The translations under genes and the position numbers were made by a program. From assembly GCF_038561965.1 (NCBI RefSeq), contig NZ_CP139348.1, positions 3,472,001-3,536,000 on the forward strand: a stretch of 64,000 nucleotides of DNA, read 5' to 3'. Shown here in pieces: positions 41,387 to 50,747 of this stretch. Every line of letters begins with the position of its first letter. The stretch's first letter is position 1. Under the pieces are notes generated by a model. It saw nothing but the letters and a program-made list of their open reading frames with translations, made no database searches and was not told the DNA's origin. The stretch comes from Stutzerimonas stutzeri. GTDB taxonomy: Bacteria > Pseudomonadota > Gammaproteobacteria > Pseudomonadales > Pseudomonadaceae.

Positions 41387-43003
41387 ATGAACCAGATTCT
41401 ACGATACGACGTCTTGGTCATCGGCAGCGGCGCTGCTGGTTTGACCCTGGCGCTCAACCTGCCAGCAGATCTTCGCATCGCAGTGCTCAGCAAGGGCGAC
41501 CTGTCCAACGGCTCCACCTACTGGGCACAGGGCGGGGTTGCGGCAGTCCTCGACACGACCGACACCGTGGAATCTCACGTGGCGGACACACTCGTTGCCG
41601 GCGGCGGCCTATGCCACGAGGACGCCGTCCGTTTTACCGTCGAGCACAGCAGCGAGGCCATTCAATGGCTCATCGAACAGGGCGTGCCGTTTACGCGGGA
41701 CGACGCGCCTGATCGTGAAGACGGCAGTTTCGAGTTCCATCTAACTCGCGAAGGCGGTCATAGCCATCGTCGAATCATCCACGCCGCGGATGCCACCGGC
41801 GCTGCGATATTCAACACGCTGCTGGCGCAGACCAGGCAAAAGAGCAATATTGAACTCCTGCAACAGCGTGTCGCCGTCGATCTGATCACCGAGCACAAGC
41901 TTGGTCTGCGGGGCAGGCGCTGCCTGGGCGCTTATGTGCTCAACCGCAATACCGGCGAAGTGGAGACATTCCAGGCGCGTTTCGTAGTGCTGGCCACCGG
42001 TGGCGCCGCAAAGGTATATCTCTACACGAGCAATCCGGACAGCGCCTGTGGCGACGGCATTGCGATGGCCTGGCGGGCAGGCTGCCGCGTCGGCAACCTC
42101 GAATTCAACCAGTTCCACCCGACTTGCCTTTATCACCCGCAAGCCAAGAGCTTTCTGGTGACCGAAGCGTTGCGCGGCGAAGGTGCGCTACTCAAGCTAC
42201 CGAACGGTGAGCGGTTCATGCCGCGCTTCGATGCGCGGGAAGAGCTGGCACCGCGAGACATCGTTGCCCGCGCGATTGACCATGAAATGAAGCGGCTCGG
42301 CATTGACTGCGTCTATCTGGATATCAGCCACAAGCCTGCGGACTTCATCAAAAGCCACTTCCCCACGGTCTATGAACGCTGCCTGGAATATGGCATCGAC
42401 ATCACCAGCCAGCCCATCCCGGTGGTACCAGCAGCCCACTACACGTGCGGTGGAGTGGTCGTGGATCAGGCTGGACGCACTGATGTTCCTGGCCTGTACG
42501 CGATTGGCGAAACCAGCTTCACAGGCCTGCATGGGGCCAATCGAATGGCCAGCAATTCGTTGCTTGAGTGCTTCGTCTACGGCCGAGCGGCCGCCCACGA
42601 CATCATGCTCGAACTGCCTCAGGTCGCAAGCGCTCCGTCGCTTCCTGCCTGGGACGCCAGCCAGGTCACCGACTCCGACGAGGATGTGATCATCGCGCAC
42701 AACTGGGACGAGTTACGCCGCTTCATGTGGGATTACGTAGGCATCGTTCGCACCAGTAAACGTCTGACGCGCGCGCAACACCGGGTGCGTTTGCTGCTGA
42801 GCGAAATTGACGAGTTCTACAGCAACTACAAGGTCAGTCGCGACCTGCTGGAACTACGGAACCTGGCGCTCGTTGCCGACCTGATGATTCGCTCGGCCAT
42901 GGAACGCAAGGAAAGCCGCGGACTGCACTACACACTCGACTACCCGGAACCTCTGCCGCAGGCAATCGATACTATTCTGGCGCCGCCCACCTACGCCGAC
43001 TGA
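41387..43003 (+). CDS. nadB: L-aspartate oxidase
   Basis: 538 residues from the ATG at 41387; a 38-residue upstream extension of the frame is unlikely. First enzyme of de novo NAD synthesis, oxidising aspartate to iminoaspartate. FAD-binding VLVIGSGAAGLTLALNL near 9-25, and active-site segments GGHSHRRIIHA and FTGLHGANRMASNSLLE. Divergent from algU; its 3' end overlaps the convergent ygfX gene by 32 nt. Confidence 0.97.
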   Translation: MNQILRYDVLVIGSGAAGLTLALNLPADLRIAVLSKGDLSNGSTYWAQGGVAAVLDTTDTVESHVADTLVAGGGLCHEDAVRFTVEHSSEAIQWLIEQGVPFTRDDAPDREDGSFEFHLTREGGHSHRRIIHAADATGAAIFNTLLAQTRQKSNIELLQQRVAVDLITEHKLGLRGRRCLGAYVLNRNTGEVETFQARFVVLATGGAAKVYLYTSNPDSACGDGIAMAWRAGCRVGNLEFNQFHPTCLYHPQAKSFLVTEALRGEGALLKLPNGERFMPRFDAREELAPRDIVARAIDHEMKRLGIDCVYLDISHKPADFIKSHFPTVYERCLEYGIDITSQPIPVVPAAHYTCGGVVVDQAGRTDVPGLYAIGETSFTGLHGANRMASNSLLECFVYGRAAAHDIMLELPQVASAPSLPAWDASQVTDSDEDVIIAHNWDELRRFMWDYVGIVRTSKRLTRAQHRVRLLLSEIDEFYSNYKVSRDLLELRNLALVADLMIRSAMERKESRGLHYTLDYPEPLPQAIDTILAPPTYAD

Positions 43004-43427
43004 ACTTGAGTCGCACCCGCAAGCGACGGTGCTGCTCACGCGGCAGCGCGTCCCGGGGCACGCAGACGCTGCCGGCGAAGCGCCGACCCGGCAGGCGAAA
43101 GCGCAGAACCACGATCAGAGGCAACGCGAGGCTGTCAGGCAGTAGCTGGATCGGCTGCCACCCCTGCCGCTCGCTATAAAGATGCCAGCCACGCTCGTCA
43201 TGCCGCAGGCCACGCCAGGCGTTCCGGCTGGACAGCAGGACGCTGCGCGGCACTACGTAGAACGCATGAGCAAGACATAAAAGTAGGCAGGTCAGCTGCA
43301 GCCAAAACGGTGCAGCCGACAGCGCGATCGCAGCCAGGGCGAGCCCCTGAGCGGCAAGATAGAGCGCCAACAACAGACCGGAAGGTCGCCATTGGCATTC
43401 GAAAGGTGGATTACTCGGGCTGGACAC
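42972..43427 (-). CDS. ygfX: YgfX-like membrane protein
   Basis: 151 residues with two adjacent transmembrane helices (about 18-40 and 40-58), a conserved-looking Trp/Arg core (WRGLRHDERGWHLYSERQGW) and a basic tail. It overlaps sdhE by 17 nt. The sdhE-ygfX pair is conserved; YgfX was reported as a toxin-like inhibitor of cytoskeletal proteins in E. coli. Similarity here is by topology and context more than motif. Confidence 0.75.
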   Translation of the reverse strand: MSSPSNPPFECQWRPSGLLLALYLAAQGLALAAIALSAAPFWLQLTCLLLCLAHAFYVVPRSVLLSSRNAWRGLRHDERGWHLYSERQGWQPIQLLPDSLALPLIVVLRFRLPGRRFAGSVCVPRDALPREQHRRLRVRLKFSRRRWAAPE

Positions 43428-43665
43428 GGTCCAGAATCATGCGAACCATGCGCCGCAGATCCTCATCCTCCGGCTCGCCCCGCTGCATGAACCAGCCGAA
43501 CATGTCTTGATCTTCACAGCTCAACAGTTTGCGGTAGCGACGCTGATCGTCTTCATCGAGATCTGGATAGACCTCTTTGACGAAAGGCACCAGCAACACG
43601 TCGAGCTCCAGCATGCCACGGCGGCTCTGCCAGAAAAGACGATTGAGTTCGGATTGCTCAGCCAT
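43411..43665 (-). CDS. sdhE: Succinate dehydrogenase flavinylation factor SdhE
   Basis: 84 residues with the diagnostic RGMLELD motif near 16-22 and the FVKEVYPDLDEDDQRRYRKL helix. Small five-helix protein assisting covalent FAD attachment to SdhA. Divergent from ygfZ, which is often its neighbour. Confidence 0.95.
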   Translation of the reverse strand: MAEQSELNRLFWQSRRGMLELDVLLVPFVKEVYPDLDEDDQRRYRKLLSCEDQDMFGWFMQRGEPEDEDLRRMVRMILDRVQPE

Positions 43666-43812
43666 ACATCGGCTCCTTTTGAGAAGGCGCGCATTATAGC
43701 GGCTGCGCGACGCTCATCAGCCGCTTTTTTCGTCGCACTGCAAACCCGCCATCACGCAACCATTTTCAACGGCCTGCTATGATGCCCACCCGGATTCTGA
43801 CGACGACTGATC

Positions 43813-44760
43813 ATGACCGACACTGCTTATTTCTGCGTTCTGTCGCATGAAGGCGTCCTTGCCGTACGCGGCCCGGATGCCAGCAAGTTTCTCCAGGGTC
43901 AGCTGACCTGCAACCTCAACTACCTCAATGCCGAAACCTCCAGCCTGGGCGCGCGCTGCACGCCCAAGGGACGCATGCAATCGAGTTTTCGCATCGTGCT
44001 GGACGACGATGGTTACCTGCTTGCGATGGCCAACGACTTGCTGCAGCCGCAACAGGCCGATTTGAACAAATACGCCGCGTTTTCCAAGTCTCGATTGATT
44101 GATGAGAGCAGCGAATGGTGCCGATTCGGCCTCGCCCAAGGCGATGGTTCGCTGGTCAGCCTGGGCCTTGACCTGCCCCAGAAGGCCGATAGTGTCGTGC
44201 GCGGCAATCGCATGATGGCCATCCGGCTACCGGACGGCCGCGCCGAACTATGGACATCGAGCACCGATGCGGATCAGATTCGGACGCGCCTGACGGCGCA
44301 ATTGAACGAAGCGCCGGTCAATCGTTGGCTGCTCGACCAGGTTCGCGCGGGCATTGGCCAGGTCTTCGGCAGCACCCGCGAGCTGTTTATCCCGCAGATG
44401 ATCAACCTCCAGGCAATGGGCGGCGTGAGCTTCAAGAAGGGCTGTTACACCGGACAGGAAATCGTGGCGCGCATGCAGTATCTGGGCAAACTCAAACGCC
44501 GTCTGCACCGCCTCGTCAGCGAGGGCCCGCAGAGTGAAATGCCGGCGCCAGGCGTCGAGCTTTTCTCGCCGGTCCACAGCTCCAGCGTTGGCGAAGTGGT
44601 CATTGCGGCGACCTTTGCTGGCGGCATCGAACTGCTCGCAGTCGTGCAGGAAGACGCCGCCGCCGACGGCCGTTTGTACCTCGGCTCTCCGGACGGCTTG
44701 CCCTTGAGCCTGCTCGAACTTCCCTACCGCCTGAATCCGGATCAGGAAATTCAGCGCTAG
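43813..44760 (+). CDS. ygfZ: Folate-binding Fe-S maturation protein YgfZ
   Basis: 315 residues. The family motif KGCYTGQE lies near 215-222 in FKKGCYTGQEIVARMQYLGK; the Cys is the functional residue. GCV-T-like fold; needed for repair or assembly of certain Fe-S enzymes such as MiaB. Divergent from sdhE, an association seen widely in gammaproteobacteria. Confidence 0.93.
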   Translation: MTDTAYFCVLSHEGVLAVRGPDASKFLQGQLTCNLNYLNAETSSLGARCTPKGRMQSSFRIVLDDDGYLLAMANDLLQPQQADLNKYAAFSKSRLIDESSEWCRFGLAQGDGSLVSLGLDLPQKADSVVRGNRMMAIRLPDGRAELWTSSTDADQIRTRLTAQLNEAPVNRWLLDQVRAGIGQVFGSTRELFIPQMINLQAMGGVSFKKGCYTGQEIVARMQYLGKLKRRLHRLVSEGPQSEMPAPGVELFSPVHSSSVGEVVIAATFAGGIELLAVVQEDAAADGRLYLGSPDGLPLSLLELPYRLNPDQEIQR

Positions 44761-44871
44761 TGCGAACCGGAGCCAGAAAGCAGATTCACGAGAGGCGCAC
44801 CATAGGCTCATGCCGCCGCTGGCAGGCCAGAAGCGCCCAAGCGACACTGACCGACACCATAAAGGAATGAC

Positions 44872-45708
44872 ATGAGCACCCTTGCCGAGAAAGTCCAGCG
44901 CGAATTGATCCTCGCGATCGAGAATGATGAACTCGTCCTGCCTACGCTGCCTGAGGTGGCACTGCGTGTTCGCGAGGCGGCCGAAGACCCTGATATCAGT
45001 ATCCCGGCGCTTAGCAAGGTGATCGGTAACGATGCGGCCGTCACTGCCCGCATCATCAAGGTAGTCAACAGCCCCCTGCTGCGTAGCAGCCGCGAGATCG
45101 ACGATCTGCAGATGGCGATCAGCCGTCTGGGCATCAACTACACCTGCAACCTTGCCACCGGCCTGGCGATGGAGCAGATGTTCCAGGCGACCACCGACGT
45201 GGTCGATCGCAAGATGCGAGAGGTCTGGAACAAGAGCACCGAGGTGGCCGCCATCAGCCATGTGCTCTGTCGCCATTACACGCGCCTGATGCCGGATCAG
45301 GCAACGCTTGCCGGCCTGGTTCATCAGATCGGCATACTGCCAATTCTGACCTACGCAGAAGAGCACAGCGCGCTGCTTGCGGACTCGTTCAGCCTCAATC
45401 ATGTCATCGACAAGATCCACCCCATGGTGGGCGAAAAGATCCTGCGTGCCTGGGACTTCCCGGAAGCCATTGCATCGGTCGCCGGAAAGTACACCGACTT
45501 CCGTCGCGACTCGGCCACGGTCGATTATGTCGATATCGTTCAGGTCGCGACGCTGCAAAGCTATATGGGTACGCAACACCCCTATGCTCAGCTGGACTGG
45601 AGCGAAATTCCGGCCTTTGCCAAGCTTGGGCTCGATCCAAGTGAACTGATGCAGGAAGACGAAGATCTATCCGCGGCCATGGACGCCGCGATGAGCATGC
45701 TTCAGTAG
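44872..45708 (+). CDS. HDOD-domain signalling protein
   Basis: 278 residues, all within an HDOD domain (LPTLPEVALRVREAAEDPDI, AAVTARIIKVVNSPLLRSSR, and LAGLVHQIGILPIL). HDOD domains are HD-like folds without catalytic residues, used in stress, motility and second-messenger circuits. No further output domain is present. It stands alone with its own ribosome site (AAAGGAATGAC). Specific role unknown. Confidence 0.9.
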   Translation: MSTLAEKVQRELILAIENDELVLPTLPEVALRVREAAEDPDISIPALSKVIGNDAAVTARIIKVVNSPLLRSSREIDDLQMAISRLGINYTCNLATGLAMEQMFQATTDVVDRKMREVWNKSTEVAAISHVLCRHYTRLMPDQATLAGLVHQIGILPILTYAEEHSALLADSFSLNHVIDKIHPMVGEKILRAWDFPEAIASVAGKYTDFRRDSATVDYVDIVQVATLQSYMGTQHPYAQLDWSEIPAFAKLGLDPSELMQEDEDLSAAMDAAMSMLQ

Positions 45709-45749
45709 CAAGCGTCCGCCCACCCGCCGTTCGCCCGAAAGCGAGGAAC

Positions 45750-45783
45750 CGTCCCTACGAGCGCCTAGTCACAAAAGGGACGG
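45750..45783. terminator. Possible terminator hairpin after the HDOD gene
   Basis: CCGTCCCT and AGGGACGG pair around a loop of about 18 bases (about 45750-45783). The loop is long and the T-run absent, so efficiency is doubtful. Confidence 0.4.
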
Positions 45784-45854
45784 CAATTTCGCCGCATCGT
45801 GGTTTCGCGTCACGCCTGTGCTAGACGCGACCCTAGTGATGTAAGGAGAACGCA

Positions 45855-46370
45855 ATGACCAAAACAACCAAGACGATTTTCTCGGGCGCCTTTGCTCTGC
45901 TGGTTGGGCTAGCGGCCAACATGGCCCTGGCTGCCGAAGGAGAAAACTTTGTCGATGAGGCCTCAGCGAAGGGCATCGCCGAGATCGAAACTGCAAAAAT
46001 GGCACTGGACAAGGGAACGTCGCAGGACGTGAAGCAGTTTGCCCAGAAGATGGTTGATGACCACACCAAGGCCAATCAGGAACTCGCGCAACTGGCGCAG
46101 CAGAAAAACCTGGAAATGTCCGACGAAGCAACACTCATGGACAAGGCCAAGGCCATGATTCTGAAGCTGCGTGATGGCGAGAATTTCGACGAGGCTTATG
46201 CCAACAACCAAGTCGTCGCACATGAACAGACCATCGAGCTGTATCGGGAATATGTTGAGAGCGGCGAAAATGCGGACCTTAAGCAGTTCGCACAAAAGAC
46301 GCTACCCAAGCTCGAAGAGCATCTGACGCACGCCAAGGATCTGCAGGCCAAGCACAGCAACAAGAACTGA
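45855..46370 (+). CDS. DUF4142 periplasmic protein
   Basis: 171 residues with a signal peptide ending MALAAEG. The mature part is a helical DUF4142/ferritin-like bundle (ETAKMALDKGTSQDVKQFAQ, MVDDHTKANQEL, TLPKLEEHLTHAK) containing the paired D-H and L-x-H helices of the family. Members are induced by stress; function is not established. A TAAGGAGA site precedes the ATG. Convergent with ung. Confidence 0.88.
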   Translation: MTKTTKTIFSGAFALLVGLAANMALAAEGENFVDEASAKGIAEIETAKMALDKGTSQDVKQFAQKMVDDHTKANQELAQLAQQKNLEMSDEATLMDKAKAMILKLRDGENFDEAYANNQVVAHEQTIELYREYVESGENADLKQFAQKTLPKLEEHLTHAKDLQAKHSNKN

Positions 46371-46380
46371 TCCGCCCAGG

Positions 46381-46405
46381 CCCGATGCCGCCGACAGGCA
46401 TCGGG
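46381..46405. terminator. Convergent hairpin terminator between DUF4142 and ung
   Basis: CCCGATGCC (46381-46389), loop of 7, GGCATCGGG (46397-46405). It ends exactly at the ung stop codon and serves converging genes; no long T-run. Confidence 0.6.
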
Positions 46406-47101
46406 TCACACCTCTGCCGGCAGCTGCCAATCGATAGGCTGCATCCCTTGCTGGGCTAGAAATTGGTTGGAGCGACTGAAATGGCCGTTGCCAATGAAAC
46501 CGCGGTGTGCCGATAACGGTGACGGGTGCACAGACTTCAGCATGAGATGCCGCGTCGCATCGATCAGCTTCGATTTCGATTGCGCATGTGCCCCCCAAAG
46601 CATGAACACCAGATGCGGGCGCCGCTCGCCCACCACCTCGATGATGCGATCGGTGAACTGCTGCCAGCCCGCCTTCGCGTGCGACACGGCCACGCCCTGC
46701 TCCACGGTCAGCGATGTGTTGAGCATGAGCACGCCTTGTTCCGCCCAATACTGCAGGTAGCCATGCCGCGGCATATCCAGATTCAGATCACGCTTCAGCT
46801 CTTTGAAGATGTTCTGTAGTGATGGCGGCGGCGTTACGCCTGGCTGTACCGAGAAGCACAGACCGTGAGCCTGTCCGGGTCCGTGGTAGGGGTCCTGCCC
46901 AAGAATGACCACCTTGACCTGCTCCAACGGAGTCGAGTTGAGCGCGTTGAAAATCATCGGGCCCGGCGGATAGATCGTCTTGCCAGCTGCCTTCTCGCGC
47001 CGGAGAAAAGCGCCGAGCTCGTGCATGTACGGCTTGTCGAACTCCTCGCGCAGCGCATCCTTCCATCCTGCCTCGAGCCTGATGCGATCGTCTTGAGTCA
47101 T
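46406..47101 (-). CDS. ung: Uracil-DNA glycosylase
   Basis: 231 residues from the ATG at 47101, the usual family size; an upstream TTG extends the frame but lacks support. Catalytic Asp in GQDPYHGPGQAHGLCFS near 60-76, uracil-binding LMLNTSLTV, and the leucine loop HPSPLSAHRGF near 185-195. Removes uracil from DNA. Confidence 0.97.
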   Translation of the reverse strand: MTQDDRIRLEAGWKDALREEFDKPYMHELGAFLRREKAAGKTIYPPGPMIFNALNSTPLEQVKVVILGQDPYHGPGQAHGLCFSVQPGVTPPPSLQNIFKELKRDLNLDMPRHGYLQYWAEQGVLMLNTSLTVEQGVAVSHAKAGWQQFTDRIIEVVGERRPHLVFMLWGAHAQSKSKLIDATRHLMLKSVHPSPLSAHRGFIGNGHFSRSNQFLAQQGMQPIDWQLPAEV

Positions 47102-47352
47102 GAGCTGTTTCCGGGTGGCCAAGCCGCCGAACCCTAAAAAACCCGATTGCCATTGTCAACGACAAAACTGCGCAGCCGTTGCGTTACCGCAATAGCAGCC
47201 CCCCCTCCTTTAGTCATAATCGCACCTGGCTCACGTACTGATGCCCGCAGGTCTTTCACACTTCACATAAAGAGTGACGCAAGCACCGGTCGCGATGTAA
47301 AAAAGCCCACTGCCAATAAACCAATAACAATAGCGATAACAAGGAACATGCG

Positions 47353-48597
47353 ATGAACCGGATTACCCTTTTGGCGCTAGGGCTGGGGTTCTGTCTTACG
47401 GCTCAAGCTGCCGACCCCATCACGCTCGGTCTCAACTATCCCCGCACCGGCAGTTACAAGGAAGAAGGTCTGGCGCAGATGCGCGGCGCCTTGATGGCTA
47501 TCGACGAGATCAACCAGGCCGGAGGCGTGCTTGGCCGTCCCCTGCAACTGATCAGCCGCAATACCGCCTCGCGCCCCGACAAAGCCATCGCTAACGTCGA
47601 CAAGATGGCTGACGAAGGCGTAGCCATGCTCTTCGGGGGCGTATCCAGCGCGGTTGCGATCGCTGCCAGCAAACGAGCGAAGGAACGTGGACTGCTCTAC
47701 TTCGGCACGCTGACGTACTCCAACGACACCACAGGCAAGGACGGCCATCGCTACATGTTTCGCGAATGCAACAACGCCTGGATGAGTGCACGGGTGCTGG
47801 GCCAGTACCTTAACGAGAATCTGCCTGGCAAGACGTACTTCTACATCACCTCGGATTACACCTGGGGCCATACCAGCGAAAGCTCGCTACGCCAGGCCAC
47901 CGGGACCGTAGACGCAAACAAGCATCAGGGGGTTAAAACCGCCTTCCCCGGCGCCCGTCTTTCCGACTATCGAGCCGCACTGGAAAAGGCCGCCAACAGT
48001 GGCGCCGAGGTACTGGTGCTGGTGCTGTTCGGCGAAGACATGGTCCGCGCCATGCGCATCGCCGACGAGCTCGGCCTGAACAAGAAGATGCAAATCGCCG
48101 TCCCGAATCTGACGCTGTCGATGGTCGAACTGGCCGGCCCCGACATCATGCGCGGCGTACTCGGCACAGAGCCCTGGACCTGGCGCGTGCCGGAACTCGA
48201 AGGCTCTGACCTAGGCAAAGCATTCGTGCGTAACTTCGGTGATCGTTATCAGACCCATCCCTCCAGCTCTGCCGCTTCGGCCTACAGCATCGTCTATCAA
48301 TGGGCGGATGCCGCCACCCGAGCCAAGAGCATCGGCAGCGAGCAGGTCATCTCCGCACTCGAAAACCACAGTTACAGCCTGCTCAAGGGCCAGCAGCAGT
48401 GGCGCGGGTTCGACCACCAAAACGTGCAGACCGTCTATGCGGTTCGGGTGAAACCCCGCGAAGATGTACTCAAGGACCGCTTCAAACAGGACTACTTCGA
48501 AATCGTCCATCGGCTATCCGGCGAACAGGCCGCACCTACTTTGGCCGAATGGCAGGAAGAGCGCCGCGTCGGCGGCCAGCCGGCTAGACTACAGTGA
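47353..48597 (+). CDS. Periplasmic binding protein (branched-chain amino acid/amide type)
   Basis: 414 residues with a signal peptide ending AQAAD. A type I periplasmic-binding fold of the Peripla_BP_6/LivJ group follows (LGLNYPRTGSYKEEGLAQMR, AIDEINQAGGVLGRPLQLI, TSDYTWGHTSESSLRQA). No permease or ATPase genes adjoin, so it either serves a distant ABC transporter or a sensor kinase. Ligand not predictable. A perfect 16-base palindrome follows its stop. Confidence 0.85.
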   Translation: MNRITLLALGLGFCLTAQAADPITLGLNYPRTGSYKEEGLAQMRGALMAIDEINQAGGVLGRPLQLISRNTASRPDKAIANVDKMADEGVAMLFGGVSSAVAIAASKRAKERGLLYFGTLTYSNDTTGKDGHRYMFRECNNAWMSARVLGQYLNENLPGKTYFYITSDYTWGHTSESSLRQATGTVDANKHQGVKTAFPGARLSDYRAALEKAANSGAEVLVLVLFGEDMVRAMRIADELGLNKKMQIAVPNLTLSMVELAGPDIMRGVLGTEPWTWRVPELEGSDLGKAFVRNFGDRYQTHPSSSAASAYSIVYQWADAATRAKSIGSEQVISALENHSYSLLKGQQQWRGFDHQNVQTVYAVRVKPREDVLKDRFKQDYFEIVHRLSGEQAAPTLAEWQEERRVGGQPARLQ

Positions 48598-48615
48598 TCG
48601 AAGCGGTGCGCCTGA

Positions 48616-48631
48616 GCGTCTGATCAGACGC
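48616..48631. promoter_or_regulatory. Perfect 16-base palindrome GCGTCTGATCAGACGC
   Basis: Located 18 nt after the binding-protein stop and 122 nt before the crotonase gene. No T-run follows, so an operator for the downstream gene is as likely as a terminator stem. Partner unknown. Confidence 0.45.
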
Positions 48632-48752
48632 ACCGCAACACTCTGCTGGCGGCACGGAACGCTGCAACCTCGCTGCGAAGAGGGACTCTGAAGAGGAGCG
48701 ACGTGACCTGTCGCGGATCAGCGGAGCCTGAGACGTCACGAGGAACTCGACC

Positions 48753-49571
48753 ATGAGCACTGCCGTAGAGCCCTATCAAGCCGGTGTTTTCGACCTGACC
48801 CACAAGCTGACTGTGGAAAAGCACGGTCACACTGCGCTCATCACCATCAACCATCCGCCCGCCAATACCTGGGACCGCGAGTCGCTGATCGGCCTCAAGC
48901 AGGTCATCGACCACCTAAATCGCGATGACGATATTTACGCGCTGGTAATCAGCGGCCAAGGCGAGAAATTCTTCAGCGCTGGCGCAGACCTTAAGCTGTT
49001 CGCCGACGGCGACCGCAATCGCGCCCGCGAGATGGCCAGACGCTTCGGTGACGCATTCGAAGCGCTGCGCGACTTTCGCGGCGTATCCATCGCTGCAATC
49101 AACGGCTTTGCCTTGGGCGGAGGCTTGGAGTGCGCATTGGCCTGTGACCTGCGTATCGTCGAGCAGCAGGCCCAACTGGGGCTGCCTGAAGCATCAGTTG
49201 GCCTGCTGCCTTGCGCTGGAGGCACCCAGGCCCTGGCTTGGCTGGTTGGCGAAGGCTGGGCCAAACGCATGATTCTCTGCGGCGAACGCATCACCGCAGA
49301 AACGGCAGTGCGTATCGGCCTGGCAGAGCAACTGGTGGAGCCGGGCCAGTCACGCGGCCACGCACTACTGCTCGCATCGCGCGTCGCACGACAGAGCCCG
49401 GTGGCCGTCAGGGCAATCAAGCCATTGATCGACGGCGCTCGTCAGCGCCTGCCTAACAACCTTGCGGCAGCCGAGCGCGAGGCGTTTGTCGAACTGTTCG
49501 AGGCTGAGGACACCCTAGAAGGCGTCAATGCCTTCCTCGAAAAACGCGAACCCCGCTGGCGTAACCGCTAA
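48753..49571 (+). CDS. Enoyl-CoA hydratase/isomerase family protein
   Basis: 272 residues of crotonase fold. Oxyanion-hole segments are FFSAGADLKLFADGD (near 72) and NGFALGGGLECALACDLRI (near 120); the Glu pair is at LPEASVGLLPCAGGTQ (near 147). Hydrates or isomerises acyl-CoA intermediates; the neighbour suggests valine or fatty acid breakdown. GAGGAA lies upstream of the ATG. Confidence 0.92.
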   Translation: MSTAVEPYQAGVFDLTHKLTVEKHGHTALITINHPPANTWDRESLIGLKQVIDHLNRDDDIYALVISGQGEKFFSAGADLKLFADGDRNRAREMARRFGDAFEALRDFRGVSIAAINGFALGGGLECALACDLRIVEQQAQLGLPEASVGLLPCAGGTQALAWLVGEGWAKRMILCGERITAETAVRIGLAEQLVEPGQSRGHALLLASRVARQSPVAVRAIKPLIDGARQRLPNNLAAAEREAFVELFEAEDTLEGVNAFLEKREPRWRNR

Positions 49572-49630
49572 TCGCCCGGTCACCGAAAGGCCACTAGTAT
49601 CGGCCACGGACCGTGCCTAAGAGGATGCTG

Positions 49631-50737
49631 ATGAAAGTCACGTTCGACGAGCGCCCGGCACTGCACGGCTTACGGATAGGTATTGCCACCCTGGACGCCG
49701 CGCGGCAGCTCAACGCGTTGAGCCTGCCGATGATCGAAGCGTTGCTGGATCACCTTGGTCACTGGGCGAATGACCCCGGCGTCGCCTGCGTGCTATTGCG
49801 AGGCAACGGTGCCAAGGCGTTCTGCGCAGGCGGCGACGTTCGCCGGCTGGCCGAGGCCTGCAAAGCAGAGCCTGGTGCAGTACCTGCCCTAGCGGCGCGC
49901 TTCTTTGCTGACGAGTACCGCCTCGTTCATCTCATCCACCGCTACCCAAAGCCGCTGATCTGCTGGGGCCACGGCTACGTGATGGGCGGAGGCATGGGGC
50001 TGTTACAGAGCGCAGCGGTCCGCATCGTCACGCCGGACAGCCGACTGGCGATGCCGGAAGTCGCCATCGGGCTGCATACCGATGTCGGAGCGAGCTGGTT
50101 CCTGCCGCGCCTGCCGGGCAAGCTTGGCCTGTTCGTCGGTCTTACCGGCATCCAGATCAATGCCCGCGACGCGCTGGATACCGGGCTTGCCGACCGTTGC
50201 CTGACGAACGAACAACAGCCCGACCTGATCGAAGGGTTGGTGCAGATCAACTGGCAGGAACATACGGCGAGTCAGCTTCACAGCTTGCTGCGAGCCTTGG
50301 GCAAGCAGGCTGCCGAGAAGCTACCCGAAGGGCATTTACTCAAAAGACGCGACCGGATAGATGATCTGCTGGATGTCGCCGAGCTGCCTCAGGCATGGCA
50401 GGCATTGATTGCTTTGCACGACGATCCTGACCAATTCCTTGCCCAGGCCGCTCGCGGCCTGGGCAACGGTTGCCCGCTGAGTGCTCACCTGGCCTGGCGC
50501 CAACAGGAGCGCGGCCGTAAGCAATCATTGCCACAGGCGTTGCAGATGGAATACGCGCTGAGCCTCAACTGCTGCCGTCACCCTGAATTCGCCGAAGGGG
50601 TGCGTGCTCGCTTGATAGCAAAGGACAACCAGCCGAACTGGCATTGGCCGGACGTCCACAACATTCCGGCTGCAGTCATCGAGGCGCACTTCGAGCCAAC
50701 CTGGCGGGGAGCACACCCACTGAAAGAGCTAACCTGA
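49631..50737 (+). CDS. 3-hydroxyisobutyryl-CoA hydrolase-type crotonase
   Basis: 368 residues from the ATG at 49631, with AGAGG 6 nt upstream; a GTG at 49613 is less likely. Longer than ordinary hydratases and with the HIBYL-CoA hydrolase pattern: AKAFCAGGDVRRL near 64, GHGYVMGGGMGLLQSAAVRI near 111-130, MPEVAIGLHTDVGASWFL near 139, plus a C-terminal extension. It probably acts with the upstream hydratase in valine catabolism. Confidence 0.85.
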   Translation: MKVTFDERPALHGLRIGIATLDAARQLNALSLPMIEALLDHLGHWANDPGVACVLLRGNGAKAFCAGGDVRRLAEACKAEPGAVPALAARFFADEYRLVHLIHRYPKPLICWGHGYVMGGGMGLLQSAAVRIVTPDSRLAMPEVAIGLHTDVGASWFLPRLPGKLGLFVGLTGIQINARDALDTGLADRCLTNEQQPDLIEGLVQINWQEHTASQLHSLLRALGKQAAEKLPEGHLLKRRDRIDDLLDVAELPQAWQALIALHDDPDQFLAQAARGLGNGCPLSAHLAWRQQERGRKQSLPQALQMEYALSLNCCRHPEFAEGVRARLIAKDNQPNWHWPDVHNIPAAVIEAHFEPTWRGAHPLKELT

Positions 50738-50747
50738 TCTCGGCCCC

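Noticed and set aside
44248..45579. 443-residue minus-strand frame across ygfZ and the HDOD gene
   Set aside because: It spans two well-supported plus-strand genes and their gap and shows no family features.
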